NCBI GenBank assembly: GCA_002324875.1
Contig: NTJG01000004.1
Location: forward strand, 124,001-188,000
Direction of reading: 5' to 3'
DNA: 64,000 bases
Source: Lysobacteraceae bacterium NML93-0793
GTDB taxonomy: Bacteria > Pseudomonadota > Gammaproteobacteria > Xanthomonadales > Xanthomonadaceae
A program made the position numbers and the translations under genes. Shown piece after piece: positions 1 through 8,362 of the stretch; positions within the stretch are counted from its first letter, which is position 1, and each line of letters starts with the position of its first letter. The notes under the pieces were generated by a model that ran no database searches, was not told the DNA's origin, and saw only the letters and a program-made list of their open reading frames with translations.

Positions 1-230
1 CCCTGCGCTCCGAATGACACTTGGAACCAGGCGTGTTGCCCGGGCGCCAGCGTCAATGGACCGCGGACCAGTGCAACGAGGGTGTTGTCGGGCGCGTATT
101 GCGCCAGAGGTGCGAGGTTCGTCTCGTTGCCGCCTACACCGTGAGCCAGAATCAGCAACCGTCGCGCTGGGACCGGCGGACGGCGCAGCCTGTAGGCGAG
201 CGCTTGGTCGCTGTGCAGGTTCATGCTCAT
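1..230 (-). CDS. Alpha/beta hydrolase, phospholipase/carboxylesterase-like (partial)
   Basis: The 3' part of this gene lies outside the window; about 76 codons are visible. Reading leftward from ATG at 230 gives MSMNLHSDQALAYRL, followed by RRLLILAHGVGGNETNLA. The LILAHGxGGNE stretch is the oxyanion-hole strand typical of the carboxylesterase/phospholipase branch of alpha/beta hydrolases. The nucleophile serine would be beyond the edge. The start overlaps the stop of the extradiol dioxygenase as ATGA, so the two are translationally coupled. MhqD-type hydrolases are known to travel with dioxygenases and DoxX proteins in quinone/catechol stress operons, which is the inferred role here. Substrate is unknown. 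Confidence 0.75.
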   Translation of the reverse strand, partial: MSMNLHSDQALAYRLRRPPVPARRLLILAHGVGGNETNLAPLAQYAPDNTLVALVRGPLTLAPGQHAWFQVSFGAQ

Positions 231-1021
231 GCGGCCCCCGCGGTCGATAGACCAAACGCGAACGAGTCCATGGAAAGCACGCCGTAAGTCATGCCACCTT
301 CGATGCGTTGGCGGGGTTCATCTGCCTTGCTCGCACCGATCGCCACCAGTAGGGGCAGGTAGTGCTCCTCTGTTGGATGCGCGCGTGCGGCAAACGGCGC
401 GCGCGCGCGGTAAGCCACTAAAGCGGCTGTATCGCCACGGGCCACCGCATCCGCAACCCAGTCGGCGAACGTCTGCGCGTATTCCGGATCGTCGATGTGC
501 TGCCGGAACTCGTACAGATTGTGGGTGAGGCTGCCGGAGCCGACGATCAGCACGCCGCGCTCGCGTAAGGGCGCCAAGGCCTGCCCGAGGCGCAGCGCCC
601 CGGCGGCGTCGATGTCGTGTGGCAGCGACACCTGCAGCACCGGCACGTCGGCGCCAGGCTTGAGATAGCGCAGCGGCACCCAGGCGCCGTGATCGAGACC
701 CCGCTCGTTGTCGAGCAGGACGTCGAAACCCGCAGCCTGCAGCAGGCCCAGGGTCTCAGCAGCGAGTCGCGGTGTTCCGCGTGCAGGATATTGCAGCGCA
801 TACAGTGCAGCCGGGAAGCCGCCGAAGTCGTGGATCGTGGCGAGTGACGCGGATGCAGTGACTCGGACGCCCTGCGTCTGCCAATGCGGGGACACGACGA
901 CGATCGCGGAGAGGGTGGACAACTGCTCGCCCAGGCGCTGGAGATTGGGGCCCAGTAGCCCCGGCTCGATTGCGAACATGGGCGAGCCATGGGACACGAA
1001 GATGGACGGACCGTTGGACAT
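227..1021 (-). CDS. DODA-type extradiol ring-opening dioxygenase (YgiD/LigB family)
   Basis: The 264-residue protein matches the usual length (about 260-270) of the class III extradiol dioxygenases related to 4,5-DOPA dioxygenase YgiD. It opens with IFVSHGSPMFAIEPG, the metal-ligand His and the HGSP signature of the family. Further family elements are SPHWQTQGVRVTAS and GSGSLTHNLYEF, and the C-terminus has EEHYLPLLVA with the late His ligand. Members use non-haem Fe(II) or Zn(II) to cleave catechols. The ATG at 1021 is preceded by GGGAG at 6-nt spacing. It sits between doxX upstream and the hydrolase downstream, in one leftward transcription unit. The physiological catechol or quinone is inferred, not shown. 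Confidence 0.9.
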   Translation of the reverse strand: MSNGPSIFVSHGSPMFAIEPGLLGPNLQRLGEQLSTLSAIVVVSPHWQTQGVRVTASASLATIHDFGGFPAALYALQYPARGTPRLAAETLGLLQAAGFDVLLDNERGLDHGAWVPLRYLKPGADVPVLQVSLPHDIDAAGALRLGQALAPLRERGVLIVGSGSLTHNLYEFRQHIDDPEYAQTFADWVADAVARGDTAALVAYRARAPFAARAHPTEEHYLPLLVAIGASKADEPRQRIEGGMTYGVLSMDSFAFGLSTAGAA

Positions 1022-1069
1022 GTCAGCTCCCTGCTGCGGCGCCAGCGCCGCAGCTGTCTGGGAAAGGGA

Positions 1070-1465
1070 TCAGCGAGTGGCGGGCGGAGTGCGCGGAAGA
1101 CGCGACTCGATGCTCAGGGCCCCGGGACCACTCGCGGCGAGCAACAGGAATCCACCGGCGATCGCGATGTTCTTCCAGAAGCTCATCGCCTGCATCTGAT
1201 CGGCGAAATTCGCATGGAACAGAACAGCCGAAGCGACAGAAAAAACCGCAAGCCCGATTGCGAACCAGCGCGTGGCAATACCGCCCAGGATGGCGAGCCC
1301 GCCGCCGAGTTCCAACGCGATCACCAGCGGCAGCAACACGCCGGGAACGCCCATCGCGTCCATGTAGGACTGCGTTACAGCGTATCCGGCAATCTTGCCC
1401 CAGCCGGAAATGATGAAGATCAGTGACAGGCCGATACGGCCGGCCAGAAGGAGATAGGCGTTCAT
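1070..1465 (-). CDS. DoxX family membrane protein
   Basis: This is a 131-residue integral membrane protein with about four hydrophobic segments. It begins MNAYLLLAGRIGLSLIFIIS and contains SGWGKIAGY, typical of the DoxX/YphA family. The ATG at 1465 was chosen over an upstream ATG at 1507 because AAGGA lies 7-8 nt ahead and the protein then begins at the conserved first helix. DoxX proteins act with dioxygenases or redox systems in thiol or quinone stress in several bacteria. Here doxX is the first gene of the leftward set with the dioxygenase and hydrolase, divergent from a LysR regulator. The role is inferred from context. Confidence 0.88.
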   Translation of the reverse strand: MNAYLLLAGRIGLSLIFIISGWGKIAGYAVTQSYMDAMGVPGVLLPLVIALELGGGLAILGGIATRWFAIGLAVFSVASAVLFHANFADQMQAMSFWKNIAIAGGFLLLAASGPGALSIESRLPRTPPATR

Positions 1466-1554
1466 TGAGCGGTCCTTGGCAGAGCCCGCGGTCCGGGCAC
1501 AGGACATACTCTATTGAGTCGGACGTTGGCGATAAACATCGTTTAAAGTGATTG

Positions 1555-1577
1555 ATTGTCTATCAAAAAGAGACAAT
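1555..1577. promoter_or_regulatory. Perfect inverted repeat, probable LysR operator
   Basis: ATTGTCT (1555-1561) and AGACAAT (1571-1577) are perfect 7-bp arms around a 9-bp AT-rich spacer. The motif fits the T-N11-A architecture of LysR-type binding sites. It lies between the divergent doxX and LysR genes and ends one base before the GTG proposed for the regulator, so it covers that gene's ribosome-binding region. That placement suggests autorepression together with control of doxX. Confidence 0.7.
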
Positions 1578-1578
1578 C

Positions 1579-2475
1579 GTGCTCGAAACCCAACAGCTGA
1601 GCAGCTTCCTCGCCGTCGTCCGCGCGGGCAGCTTCGTTGCGGCCGCGGACGCGACAGGCCTGTCGAAAGCCGCCATATCCCGACACGTGGCTGAGCTTGA
1701 GGCCCGTCTCGGCGTGCGGCTGCTGCACCGAACCACCCGGCGTATGTCTCTCAGCGAAGATGGCCAGCGTTTTCACGCCCGTGCACTCGAACTGATGGCC
1801 GCACTGTCAGAACTCGAAGCCGATACCGCATCGAGCGGCGGCGCGGCGACGGGGCTGCTGCGGATCAATGCGCCGCTGACATTCGGCAATCTGCACCTCG
1901 CGCCGCTTTGGCCGCGCTTCATCGCCGCTCACCCGGATGTCTCGCTCGATGTGACGCTCAACGATCGCGTTGTCGATCTGGTCGATGAGGGCTATGACGT
2001 TGCGATCCGTATCGCCAGGACACTAGACCCCCAACTCGTCGGCAGGAGGCTGGCCGATACACGCATCGTCCTGTGCGCCTCGCCGGGCTACCTCGCAACA
2101 CGTGGCACCCCGACGCATCCCCGCGAGCTCGCGGCCCACCAGATTCTCGCTTACAGCTACTGGGCGACGGGCGACGACTGGTCGTTCAACGGCCCAGAGG
2201 GCGAGACGCGGGTGCGCGTGACGCCGCGCATCCATACCAACAGCGGTGATACCTGTCGCGCTGCGGCGCTCGATGACAAGGGCATCGTGCTGCAGCCCGA
2301 CTTTCTCGTCGGCCCGGACGTCAAACGCGGCGCACTCGTGGAGTTGATGCCCGACTACCGGTCGAGTGTTCTGGGCATCTTCGCTGTGTATGCGACGCGC
2401 AAGCACCTGCCGATGAAAACGCGACGACTGATCGATTTCTTGGTCGATGCTCTGCGCGCGCCTGTCTGGCGATAG
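1579..2475 (+). CDS. LysR-family transcriptional regulator
   Basis: This is a 298-residue LysR-type regulator. An N-terminal winged helix (LETQQLSSFLAVVRAGSFVAAA, then ISRHVAELEARLGVRLLHRTTR) occupies about residues 1-60, followed by a periplasmic-binding-protein-like effector domain to the end. GTG at 1579 is preferred because it places the usual Met before LETQQL. An in-frame TTG at 1552 would add nine residues encoded by the inverted repeat. It is divergent from doxX-dioxygenase-hydrolase and is the obvious regulator of that set, probably answering to a quinone or aromatic compound. The effector is not identifiable from sequence. Confidence 0.9.
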   Translation: MLETQQLSSFLAVVRAGSFVAAADATGLSKAAISRHVAELEARLGVRLLHRTTRRMSLSEDGQRFHARALELMAALSELEADTASSGGAATGLLRINAPLTFGNLHLAPLWPRFIAAHPDVSLDVTLNDRVVDLVDEGYDVAIRIARTLDPQLVGRRLADTRIVLCASPGYLATRGTPTHPRELAAHQILAYSYWATGDDWSFNGPEGETRVRVTPRIHTNSGDTCRAAALDDKGIVLQPDFLVGPDVKRGALVELMPDYRSSVLGIFAVYATRKHLPMKTRRLIDFLVDALRAPVWR

Positions 2476-2603
2476 GCAGTCCCGCATTGTCCGCCCTAAG
2501 CCGCGACCTGCGGGACGGGGGGTTGCCAACGGCTTTTCACGCGTAAGTCTGGTGTAAGAGGAAGGCACGCACAGTGGGCGCCCCTCCCAAGCGGCGTCTG
2601 TCC

Positions 2604-3395
2604 ATGATCCGACCTGTCCTGTTCCTCACGCTGCTGCTCCCGCTGTCCGCGTTCGCCCAATCAGATTCCAGCGAGCAGGAAGTCCCGGCAGCTGATGACC
2701 GTTGGACTCTTGGTCTGGGTGTTTCGGCCAAGGACACCGCGTATGCCGGCGAGGATATCCAGCTGCGCCCGGCGCCTCTGATCAACTTCCAGGGTGAACG
2801 CTTCTACTGGCAGGGCGTCACGCTGGGTATGCATCTTTGGAACACTCCGAACTTCTCGCTCGACGCCGTGGTGTCCGGCCGGTTCGACGGGTTCGACACG
2901 AAAGATCTGGGTCGGGAGGAACTTGCAGCCAATGGCATTGACTTCGACCGGCTGGACGACCGCGACGACGCGGCCGATGCCGGCATTGCGGCGCGATGGC
3001 AGTGGCAAGCCCACCAGTTGCATGTGCGTGCACTGGCCGATATCACCGACACCAGTAGCGGATATGAGCTGTCCGCGGACTACGGTTACCGCGTGCAGCT
3101 GGGGCACACCACGTTGATTCCTGGCGTGGGCGCACGTTGGATGTCCGATGACATGGCGAACTACTATTACGGCGTTGCACCTAAGGAGACCTTCGCGGGT
3201 GTCGGTTACCAAGCCGACGCAGCGCTGGTGCCGCATGTCGGTGTTGCGTTCTCGCATCCACTCGCCGGCAAATGGCGTCTGCAAGGCCTGTTGCGTTATC
3301 AGTTTCTGCCGAATGAACTCAGCGACAGTCCGCTGCTGGAACGGGATACGAGCGGCACTGCGCAGTTCGTGCTAGGTGTTTCACGCGGGTTCTGA
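2604..3395 (+). CDS. MipA/OmpV family outer-membrane protein
   Basis: The 263-residue precursor has a Sec signal peptide (MIRPVLFLTLLLPLSAFAQS) and then a beta-barrel sequence rich in alternating aromatic and polar residues. It ends in Phe (LGVSRGF), as outer-membrane barrels do. Features such as WTLGLGVSAKDTAYAGED and FYWQGVTLGMHLW match the MltA-interacting MipA/OmpV family. ATG at 2604 was chosen because it begins the signal peptide; an upstream GTG at 2574 would add a charged leader. It is 34 bp upstream of a two-component pair in the same direction, so the three are probably co-transcribed. Family members have been linked to murein-enzyme scaffolding and to antibiotic or cation response. 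Confidence 0.85.
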   Translation: MIRPVLFLTLLLPLSAFAQSDSSEQEVPAADDRWTLGLGVSAKDTAYAGEDIQLRPAPLINFQGERFYWQGVTLGMHLWNTPNFSLDAVVSGRFDGFDTKDLGREELAANGIDFDRLDDRDDAADAGIAARWQWQAHQLHVRALADITDTSSGYELSADYGYRVQLGHTTLIPGVGARWMSDDMANYYYGVAPKETFAGVGYQADAALVPHVGVAFSHPLAGKWRLQGLLRYQFLPNELSDSPLLERDTSGTAQFVLGVSRGF

Positions 3396-3429
3396 CCCGC
3401 AACCGTTCTTGTTCTGCCAGGTCGTTTTC

Positions 3430-4116
3430 ATGAATCGCATTGCCCTTGTCGAGGATCACGAGCGCCTGGCCGATCTGATCGTTCGCGGGCTGCAACCCGC
3501 GGGGATCGTCGCAGATGTCTTCCACACGATGGAATCGGCGTGGCACCCGCTCAACGAGCACGACTACGGCGCGTTGATCGTCGATCGCGGGTTGCCGGGC
3601 GGCGACGGGCTCGACCTGGTCCGTCGACTGCGCGTCGCCGGGCGTCGCACGCCTTGCCTGATGCTCACTGCGCGCGACGCGCTGCGCGACCGCGTGGATG
3701 GTCTGGAGGCGGGCGCCGACGATTACCTGGCCAAGCCGTTCGCGATGGAGGAGTTGTTGGCCAGAGTCCGGGCGTTACTGCGGAGACCACCGGCGATGCA
3801 GTCGGCCGAGCTGATCCGTGGCGGATTGCGTGTGATTCCCGAGGCGGGCTGCATGGCCGTCGGCGACGAAGTGGTGACGCTGTCGCCGGCCGAGCTGCAA
3901 CTGATCATCTGTCTGGTACGTGCCGACGGACAGCCCGTGCGCCGTCAAAACCTCGAGCAGGCGGCGTGGGGACTGACGGATGCGGTCACGCCGAACGCAC
4001 TGGACGTCGCCGTGCACCGCCTGCGCCGGAAACTCGCGGCAATCGACGCGGCGCTGTTCCTGGAGAACATCCGTGGGCACGGATTCGCTTTGAGAGACGT
4101 CGATGCGCCCCGCTAG
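3430..4116 (+). CDS. OmpR/PhoB-family response regulator
   Basis: The 228-residue protein has a receiver domain (residues 1-115) with acidic pair E8-D9, phospho-acceptor D52 in LIVDRGLPGGDG, T80 and K102. A C-terminal winged helix contains LSPAELQLIICLVRADGQPV and DVAVHRLRRKLAAID. ATG at 3430 starts directly at the receiver strand. Its last 14 bp overlap the sensor-kinase start, so the pair is translationally coupled. It follows the MipA gene and may regulate it. The stimulus is unknown. Confidence 0.93.
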   Translation: MNRIALVEDHERLADLIVRGLQPAGIVADVFHTMESAWHPLNEHDYGALIVDRGLPGGDGLDLVRRLRVAGRRTPCLMLTARDALRDRVDGLEAGADDYLAKPFAMEELLARVRALLRRPPAMQSAELIRGGLRVIPEAGCMAVGDEVVTLSPAELQLIICLVRADGQPVRRQNLEQAAWGLTDAVTPNALDVAVHRLRRKLAAIDAALFLENIRGHGFALRDVDAPR

Positions 4117-5461
4117 CCTGGTAGCCCGGCTGCTCAGCGCCACGCTGGCGGCCTTCCTAGCCGCCGCCACCGCCGCCGCTCTGCTGTTGCTGGTACTGCA
4201 CCATGTGCGCGATGCCGATTATCTGCTCGGTGCGGAAGTGGAGGAAAAGCTCGATGAGCTTGAACTCAGTCTCGATGTCGCTCCGAACGGGCGCCTGTTG
4301 TATCGGCCGGTGTCAAGCTCGGACATGTATGACGCGTTGCGCAAGGACACCGCGTTCCGAGTGGCGGATGTGTCCGGCCGAACCGTGCTCTCCAGCCTCG
4401 ATGGTCCGGCGCTACAGGCGCTCGAGCGCGCGACGCCAGGCACCGGCAGCCTGGAACTCCGTGACGATGGCGAGCGGGTGCAACTTCGGATAGGCGAGCG
4501 CGACGTCATGTTGGGCGGCGTGGCGTATCACCTCCAGGTCGCGCACAGCAGCCGCTTCGAGGCGCGCCTGGGCAAATACGCGCGCGAGTTGTATCTGGGC
4601 TCGGCGGTGACGAGCGTGATGGGCGCGCTGCTGGTGTTCGCTCTGGTGATCTTCTTCACCGTGCGCCGCGCGCTGACACCGCTGCAGCGTGCGTCCGCGA
4701 TCGCTGCGGGTATCGGGCCGCGTACGCTGGCGGCGCGCCTGCACATCGGAGACGTGCCATCGGAAGTGGCGCCGTTGATCGATGCATTGAACTCCGCGCT
4801 CGAGCGGCTCGAACATGGCTTCCAGGTGCAGCAGGCATTTCTGGCGCATGCCGCCCATGAACTCAAAACGCCGTTGGCACTGTTGCAGGCTGAGATCGAA
4901 CTGGGCGGACAGAACCGCGAGGCCATGCTGCGCGAGACTCGACTGATGGGCCGCCAGGTCAAGCAACTGCTACATCTGGCCGAGGTCAGTGAAGGCCATA
5001 ACTATCGATTCGCCCGCCGATCGTTGTGGGCCTTGGCGTCTGACGGCGTTGATTATCTCGCCCGACTCGCCGAGCGTCGAGGCGTGACCCTGCGGATCTG
5101 TCACGACGGCCCCGAGGCGTGGGTGGATCTCGATGACGGCGCGGCGTTCGTCCTGCTCAAGAATCTGCTAGAGAACGCGGTGAACCATTCGCCCCCTAAC
5201 GGCACCGTGACGCTCCACGTATCGCGGCGCGGTCTTGTCGTTACCGATGAAGGCCCCGGGGTTGAAAGCACGCATCGTGATCATCTGTTCGCGCGCTTCT
5301 GGCGCGGGCCAGGCGCGAGCGACGGGGCAGGACTGGGACTGGCGATCGTGCAGGAGATCTGCATGGCGCATCGCTGGACGGTGCACTTCGAACCCGGTCC
5401 GCACGGCGGCGCCCGGTTCGTCGTCGCGATGCGCGTGACGACGAGCGTGGAGCAGGCTTGA
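4103..5461 (+). CDS. Sensor histidine kinase
   Basis: The 452-residue inner-membrane kinase has a transmembrane helix near residues 9-33, a periplasmic sensor region of about 130 residues, and a second helix near 168-190. A HAMP-like linker follows, then an H-box HAAHELKTPLALLQ with phospho-accepting H252, an N-box LLENAVNH (N358), a G1 box TDEGPGV and a G2 box GAGLGLAI. It overlaps the response regulator and ends on a TGA whose A is the first base of the next ATG. The sensor domain resembles QseC/PmrB-like kinases only in layout, so the ligand cannot be assigned. Confidence 0.92.
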   Translation: MRPASLVARLLSATLAAFLAAATAAALLLLVLHHVRDADYLLGAEVEEKLDELELSLDVAPNGRLLYRPVSSSDMYDALRKDTAFRVADVSGRTVLSSLDGPALQALERATPGTGSLELRDDGERVQLRIGERDVMLGGVAYHLQVAHSSRFEARLGKYARELYLGSAVTSVMGALLVFALVIFFTVRRALTPLQRASAIAAGIGPRTLAARLHIGDVPSEVAPLIDALNSALERLEHGFQVQQAFLAHAAHELKTPLALLQAEIELGGQNREAMLRETRLMGRQVKQLLHLAEVSEGHNYRFARRSLWALASDGVDYLARLAERRGVTLRICHDGPEAWVDLDDGAAFVLLKNLLENAVNHSPPNGTVTLHVSRRGLVVTDEGPGVESTHRDHLFARFWRGPGASDGAGLGLAIVQEICMAHRWTVHFEPGPHGGARFVVAMRVTTSVEQA

Positions 5462-5664
5462 TGACGCCGCAGGCGCTCGAACGCCGGGTGCTCGCACTGG
5501 CCGCCGGCATCGTGGCCGATCCGGAGAAGATCGATGCCTGGTATCGCTCCGATCCGATCGCAGTACTGGGCGGACGCACAGCGCAGACGCTTGTGGCAGC
5601 AGGGGCCGGGCATGAGGTGGTCGGGTTTCTGCTCGATGTGCTCCGCCTTGAGCGCACCAGCTGA
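5461..5664 (+). CDS. Small MbcA/ParS/Xre antitoxin toxin-binding-domain protein
   Basis: This is a 67-residue protein beginning MTPQALERRVLALAAGIVA. Its second half, IDAWYRSDPIAVLGG, RTAQTLVAAG and VVGFLLDVLRLE, follows the pattern of the MbcA/ParS/Xre C-terminal domain (DUF2384), the part of those antitoxins that binds RES-type toxins. No DNA-binding Xre domain is present. The ATG shares one base with the sensor-kinase TGA, so it is a coupled fourth gene of the MipA/two-component operon. No partner toxin is adjacent, but a RES-domain protein lies 2.7 kb downstream. The domain assignment is by eye from spacing of conserved residues and needs a profile search. Confidence 0.6.
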   Translation: MTPQALERRVLALAAGIVADPEKIDAWYRSDPIAVLGGRTAQTLVAAGAGHEVVGFLLDVLRLERTS

Positions 5665-5703
5665 GGTAGCGAAAGCTGGCGCCGCCTTTGCTCCGTACGG
5701 ACC

Positions 5704-6636
5704 CTAGCGCGAAACCGTTTTCGGCCTGCGCCGGCTTTCCGCTTCTGGTTCGAACCTGAGGGCATCGACAATGACTTTCAGAGCCGGCGTCACCTGCCGG
5801 CTCTTCGGAAAATACAGGTGGTAGCCGGGCAGGACCGGACACCAGTCGTCGAGCACTCCGACAAGCTGGCCCGACGCCAGCATCGACGCGCACTGAGAGC
5901 GCAGCAGATGCGCGAGTCCGTGTCCCGCGACTGCCGCTTCGAGAACCAGTTCCGGCCGGTTGAACGCCAGACGCCCGGATACACGCGTGCGCACAGTTCT
6001 GCCGTCGCGGACGAATTCCCAGGGGGGATACCCACCCAGCGACGGCAGCCAGCGATTGATGCACTGGTGTTTAGCGAGATCAGTTGGCGTGCTAGGCGCG
6101 GCGTGCACCGCCAGATATTCGGGCGAGGCCACCACCACGATGGGCTCGGGCGGACCGATCGGCACCGTCACCATGTCCTTGTCCACGTTGCCGCCGAGAC
6201 GGATGCCGGCGGTGTAACCGGCGGCGACGATGTCCACCAGCCCGTTCTCGACGTCGACCTGTACCGCGATGTCGGGATACTCCGGCAGCAGACGATGCAG
6301 CGCCGGCCACAGGATGGTTTCGGCCGCGTGGTCTGCCGAGGTAATGCGCACCGTCCCCGATGGACGCCCCGGGTCTTCGGTCAACGCGGCAAGCTGCCCA
6401 CGGATATCTGCAATTGCAGGCCCGAGTGTTTCGAGCAGTCGTGCGCCGGCTTCAGTTGGCGCGACACTCCGAGTGGTCCGAGCGAGCAGACGCACGCCCA
6501 GCCGGGATTCGAGACGACGTATTCGATGACTCAAGGCGGATTGCGACGTGCCCAGGCGTCCGGCAGCGCGGGTAAAACTGCGCGCTTCCGCAACGGCGAC
6601 AAACGCCGCGAGGGTGCCCAGCTCGTCCTGCATCAT
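5704..6636 (-). CDS. LysR-family transcriptional regulator
   Basis: This is a 310-residue LysR regulator with the N-terminal helix-turn-helix in FVAVAEARSFTRAAGRLGTS and LSHRIRRLESRLGVRLLAR. The effector domain includes TVRITSADHAAETILWPALH. A tandem ATG-ATG start at 6636/6633 follows CGGAGAA. It is convergent with the antitoxin-like gene (40 bp gap) and divergent from the VCBS-repeat gene. Whether it acts on the palindrome at 6711 is open, because that site has a short 3-bp spacer unlike most LysR sites. Close relatives regulate diverse oxidoreductases and the target is not deducible. Confidence 0.9.
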   Translation of the reverse strand: MMQDELGTLAAFVAVAEARSFTRAAGRLGTSQSALSHRIRRLESRLGVRLLARTTRSVAPTEAGARLLETLGPAIADIRGQLAALTEDPGRPSGTVRITSADHAAETILWPALHRLLPEYPDIAVQVDVENGLVDIVAAGYTAGIRLGGNVDKDMVTVPIGPPEPIVVVASPEYLAVHAAPSTPTDLAKHQCINRWLPSLGGYPPWEFVRDGRTVRTRVSGRLAFNRPELVLEAAVAGHGLAHLLRSQCASMLASGQLVGVLDDWCPVLPGYHLYFPKSRQVTPALKVIVDALRFEPEAESRRRPKTVSR

Positions 6637-6710
6637 TAATGATTTCTCCGCATGAGAGCGCTGAATTTCCCCGTCGATCAGGTCTGGAAGTGGGATGCCG
6701 CTAGAAGATA

Positions 6711-6727
6711 CATGACGTTACGTCATG
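6711..6727. promoter_or_regulatory. Perfect 17-bp palindromic site
   Basis: CATGACG and CGTCATG are perfect 7-bp arms around TTA. The site lies 79 bp upstream of the VCBS-repeat gene and 75 bp upstream of the divergent LysR gene. The compact symmetry is like a dimeric TetR, MarR or GntR operator. No such regulator is encoded next to it. Confidence 0.55.
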
Positions 6728-6805
6728 GGCGCTGGTGTGGAAACGGGCTTGGTCCAAGCGTGTCGGGTCGCTAGCGTGGGCGATCCTCCATGCCGACGAA
6801 TCTCC

Positions 6806-8191
6806 ATGAAGCCAGTCCTCCTGCGAACGCCTGTTGCCACCGTGATCGCCTCGCTGCTGGCGGTGGGCGCCAGCGCCGCGCATGCGGAGCCGGCCCGCGA
6901 TCCGGCCACCGATGCGTTCGTCCTGATCCCCGAATCGCCCTCGTCGGTCTTCGTCGACGCGACCGCAACCCACGTGCCGATCGCGCCCAGCCTGCACGCC
7001 ACCGATTCGGTCTTCATCGACGTCGATCACGACGGGCACCTCGATGTCGTGGTGTCGGTCGAGTACGGCGTGAACCGGCTCTACCGCAACGACGGTACCG
7101 GCCGTCTGACCTATGTGCCCGACGCATTCGGCACGCGCATCCACGACAGCGAACACGTCCGCGCCGCCGATTTCGATGGAGATGGCCACATGGATGTCGT
7201 CTTCGTTGCCGAGTCCGACGAGATGCACCAGCTGTGGCTTGGCGATGGCCGGGGCGGCTTCACCGATGCCAGTGATCGCCTGCCCGCACAGAGCCAGGGC
7301 AACGGACTGGCGGTCGGTGACGTCAACGGCGATGGTCTTCCGGACATCTTCGTCGGCAGCACCGGCGAGACCGGCCACAGTCCGGATGCGCCACTGGTGC
7401 GCGCGCGCAATCTTCTGTTCCTCAACGATCCGGGCAATCGCGGCCACTTCATCGATGCCACGGCCACGCATCTGCCCGACACCGACGACCAGACCGAAAG
7501 CGTCGTGCTTGCGGACATGGATGGCGACGGGCACCTCGACGTCGTGCTCGCCAGCCCCGCCCACCCGAACCGCTTGCTGCTCAACGACGGCAGCGGCCGC
7601 TTCACCGATGCCTCCGACCGGCTCGACCTGCGCGTGCCGATGGAGACGCGCGAAGTCCAGGTGGCCGACGTCAACGGCGACGGCCTTGCGGATATCCTGT
7701 TTTTCAACATCACCAGCAACAATTTCGGCTGGGACAAGGATCCACAGACGCGGCTGCTGATCAACGACGGCAAGGGCCGCTTCATCGATGAAACCGGAGC
7801 GCGTCTGCCCGCGCATACGTTTTCCAGTTGGGCGGGCACCGTGGTGGACTTCAACGGTGACGGCGCGCCGGATCTGCTCGTCGGCGCGATCCAGGTGCCC
7901 GGATTCGTGCCCCTGCAGCTGCGTGCGTGGCAGAACGACGGCGCTGGTCAGTTCATAGATGTCACAGACGCAGTGGTGCCGGGTATCACTGTCGGCCGCA
8001 GCTGGAACACAGGTCAGGGCGATCTGGACGGCGATGGCAAACCAGATGTCTTCATCGGCGGGTGGGGCACGCAGGCACGCCTTCTGTTGACCGACCTCGA
8101 CGCCTACAGGACAAGTTTGCCGCCGATGCCAGCGCTGAAGCCTGGCGAGCCTGTGGAAGTGCGCAGATCGCAGCGCGAGAAGATCCAGTAG
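6806..8191 (+). CDS. Secreted FG-GAP/VCBS-repeat protein
   Basis: The 461-residue precursor has a Sec signal peptide (MKPVLLRTPVATVIASLLAV, then GASAAHA). The mature part carries at least seven calcium-binding loops of the DxDGDGxxD type: VDHDGHLDV, DFDGDGHMDV, DVNGDGLPDI, DMDGDGHLDV, DVNGDGLADI, DFNGDGAPDL and DLDGDGKPDV. They are spaced about 45-60 residues apart, which implies a seven-bladed FG-GAP beta-propeller. Such proteins are secreted or periplasmic adhesion, ligand-binding or lyase-scaffold proteins. ATG at 6806 begins the signal peptide. It stands alone behind the palindrome at 6711. No catalytic motif was recognised. Confidence 0.85.
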   Translation: MKPVLLRTPVATVIASLLAVGASAAHAEPARDPATDAFVLIPESPSSVFVDATATHVPIAPSLHATDSVFIDVDHDGHLDVVVSVEYGVNRLYRNDGTGRLTYVPDAFGTRIHDSEHVRAADFDGDGHMDVVFVAESDEMHQLWLGDGRGGFTDASDRLPAQSQGNGLAVGDVNGDGLPDIFVGSTGETGHSPDAPLVRARNLLFLNDPGNRGHFIDATATHLPDTDDQTESVVLADMDGDGHLDVVLASPAHPNRLLLNDGSGRFTDASDRLDLRVPMETREVQVADVNGDGLADILFFNITSNNFGWDKDPQTRLLINDGKGRFIDETGARLPAHTFSSWAGTVVDFNGDGAPDLLVGAIQVPGFVPLQLRAWQNDGAGQFIDVTDAVVPGITVGRSWNTGQGDLDGDGKPDVFIGGWGTQARLLLTDLDAYRTSLPPMPALKPGEPVEVRRSQREKIQ

Positions 8192-8362
8192 CGCTTATGT
8201 TTAGGCTTCTGTTGAACTAGAACGCATCCAAGACCAACGTCCGCTATTGGCCGGAAGCGGACGCGTCTACCGATACCTTCGTACGCTTTCAGCCATTTCG
8301 CAGCTGGGCCCAATCCTGACCCCCGCCTACAATTGTTTTATGCACCGAGGGAGCGTCAAGCG

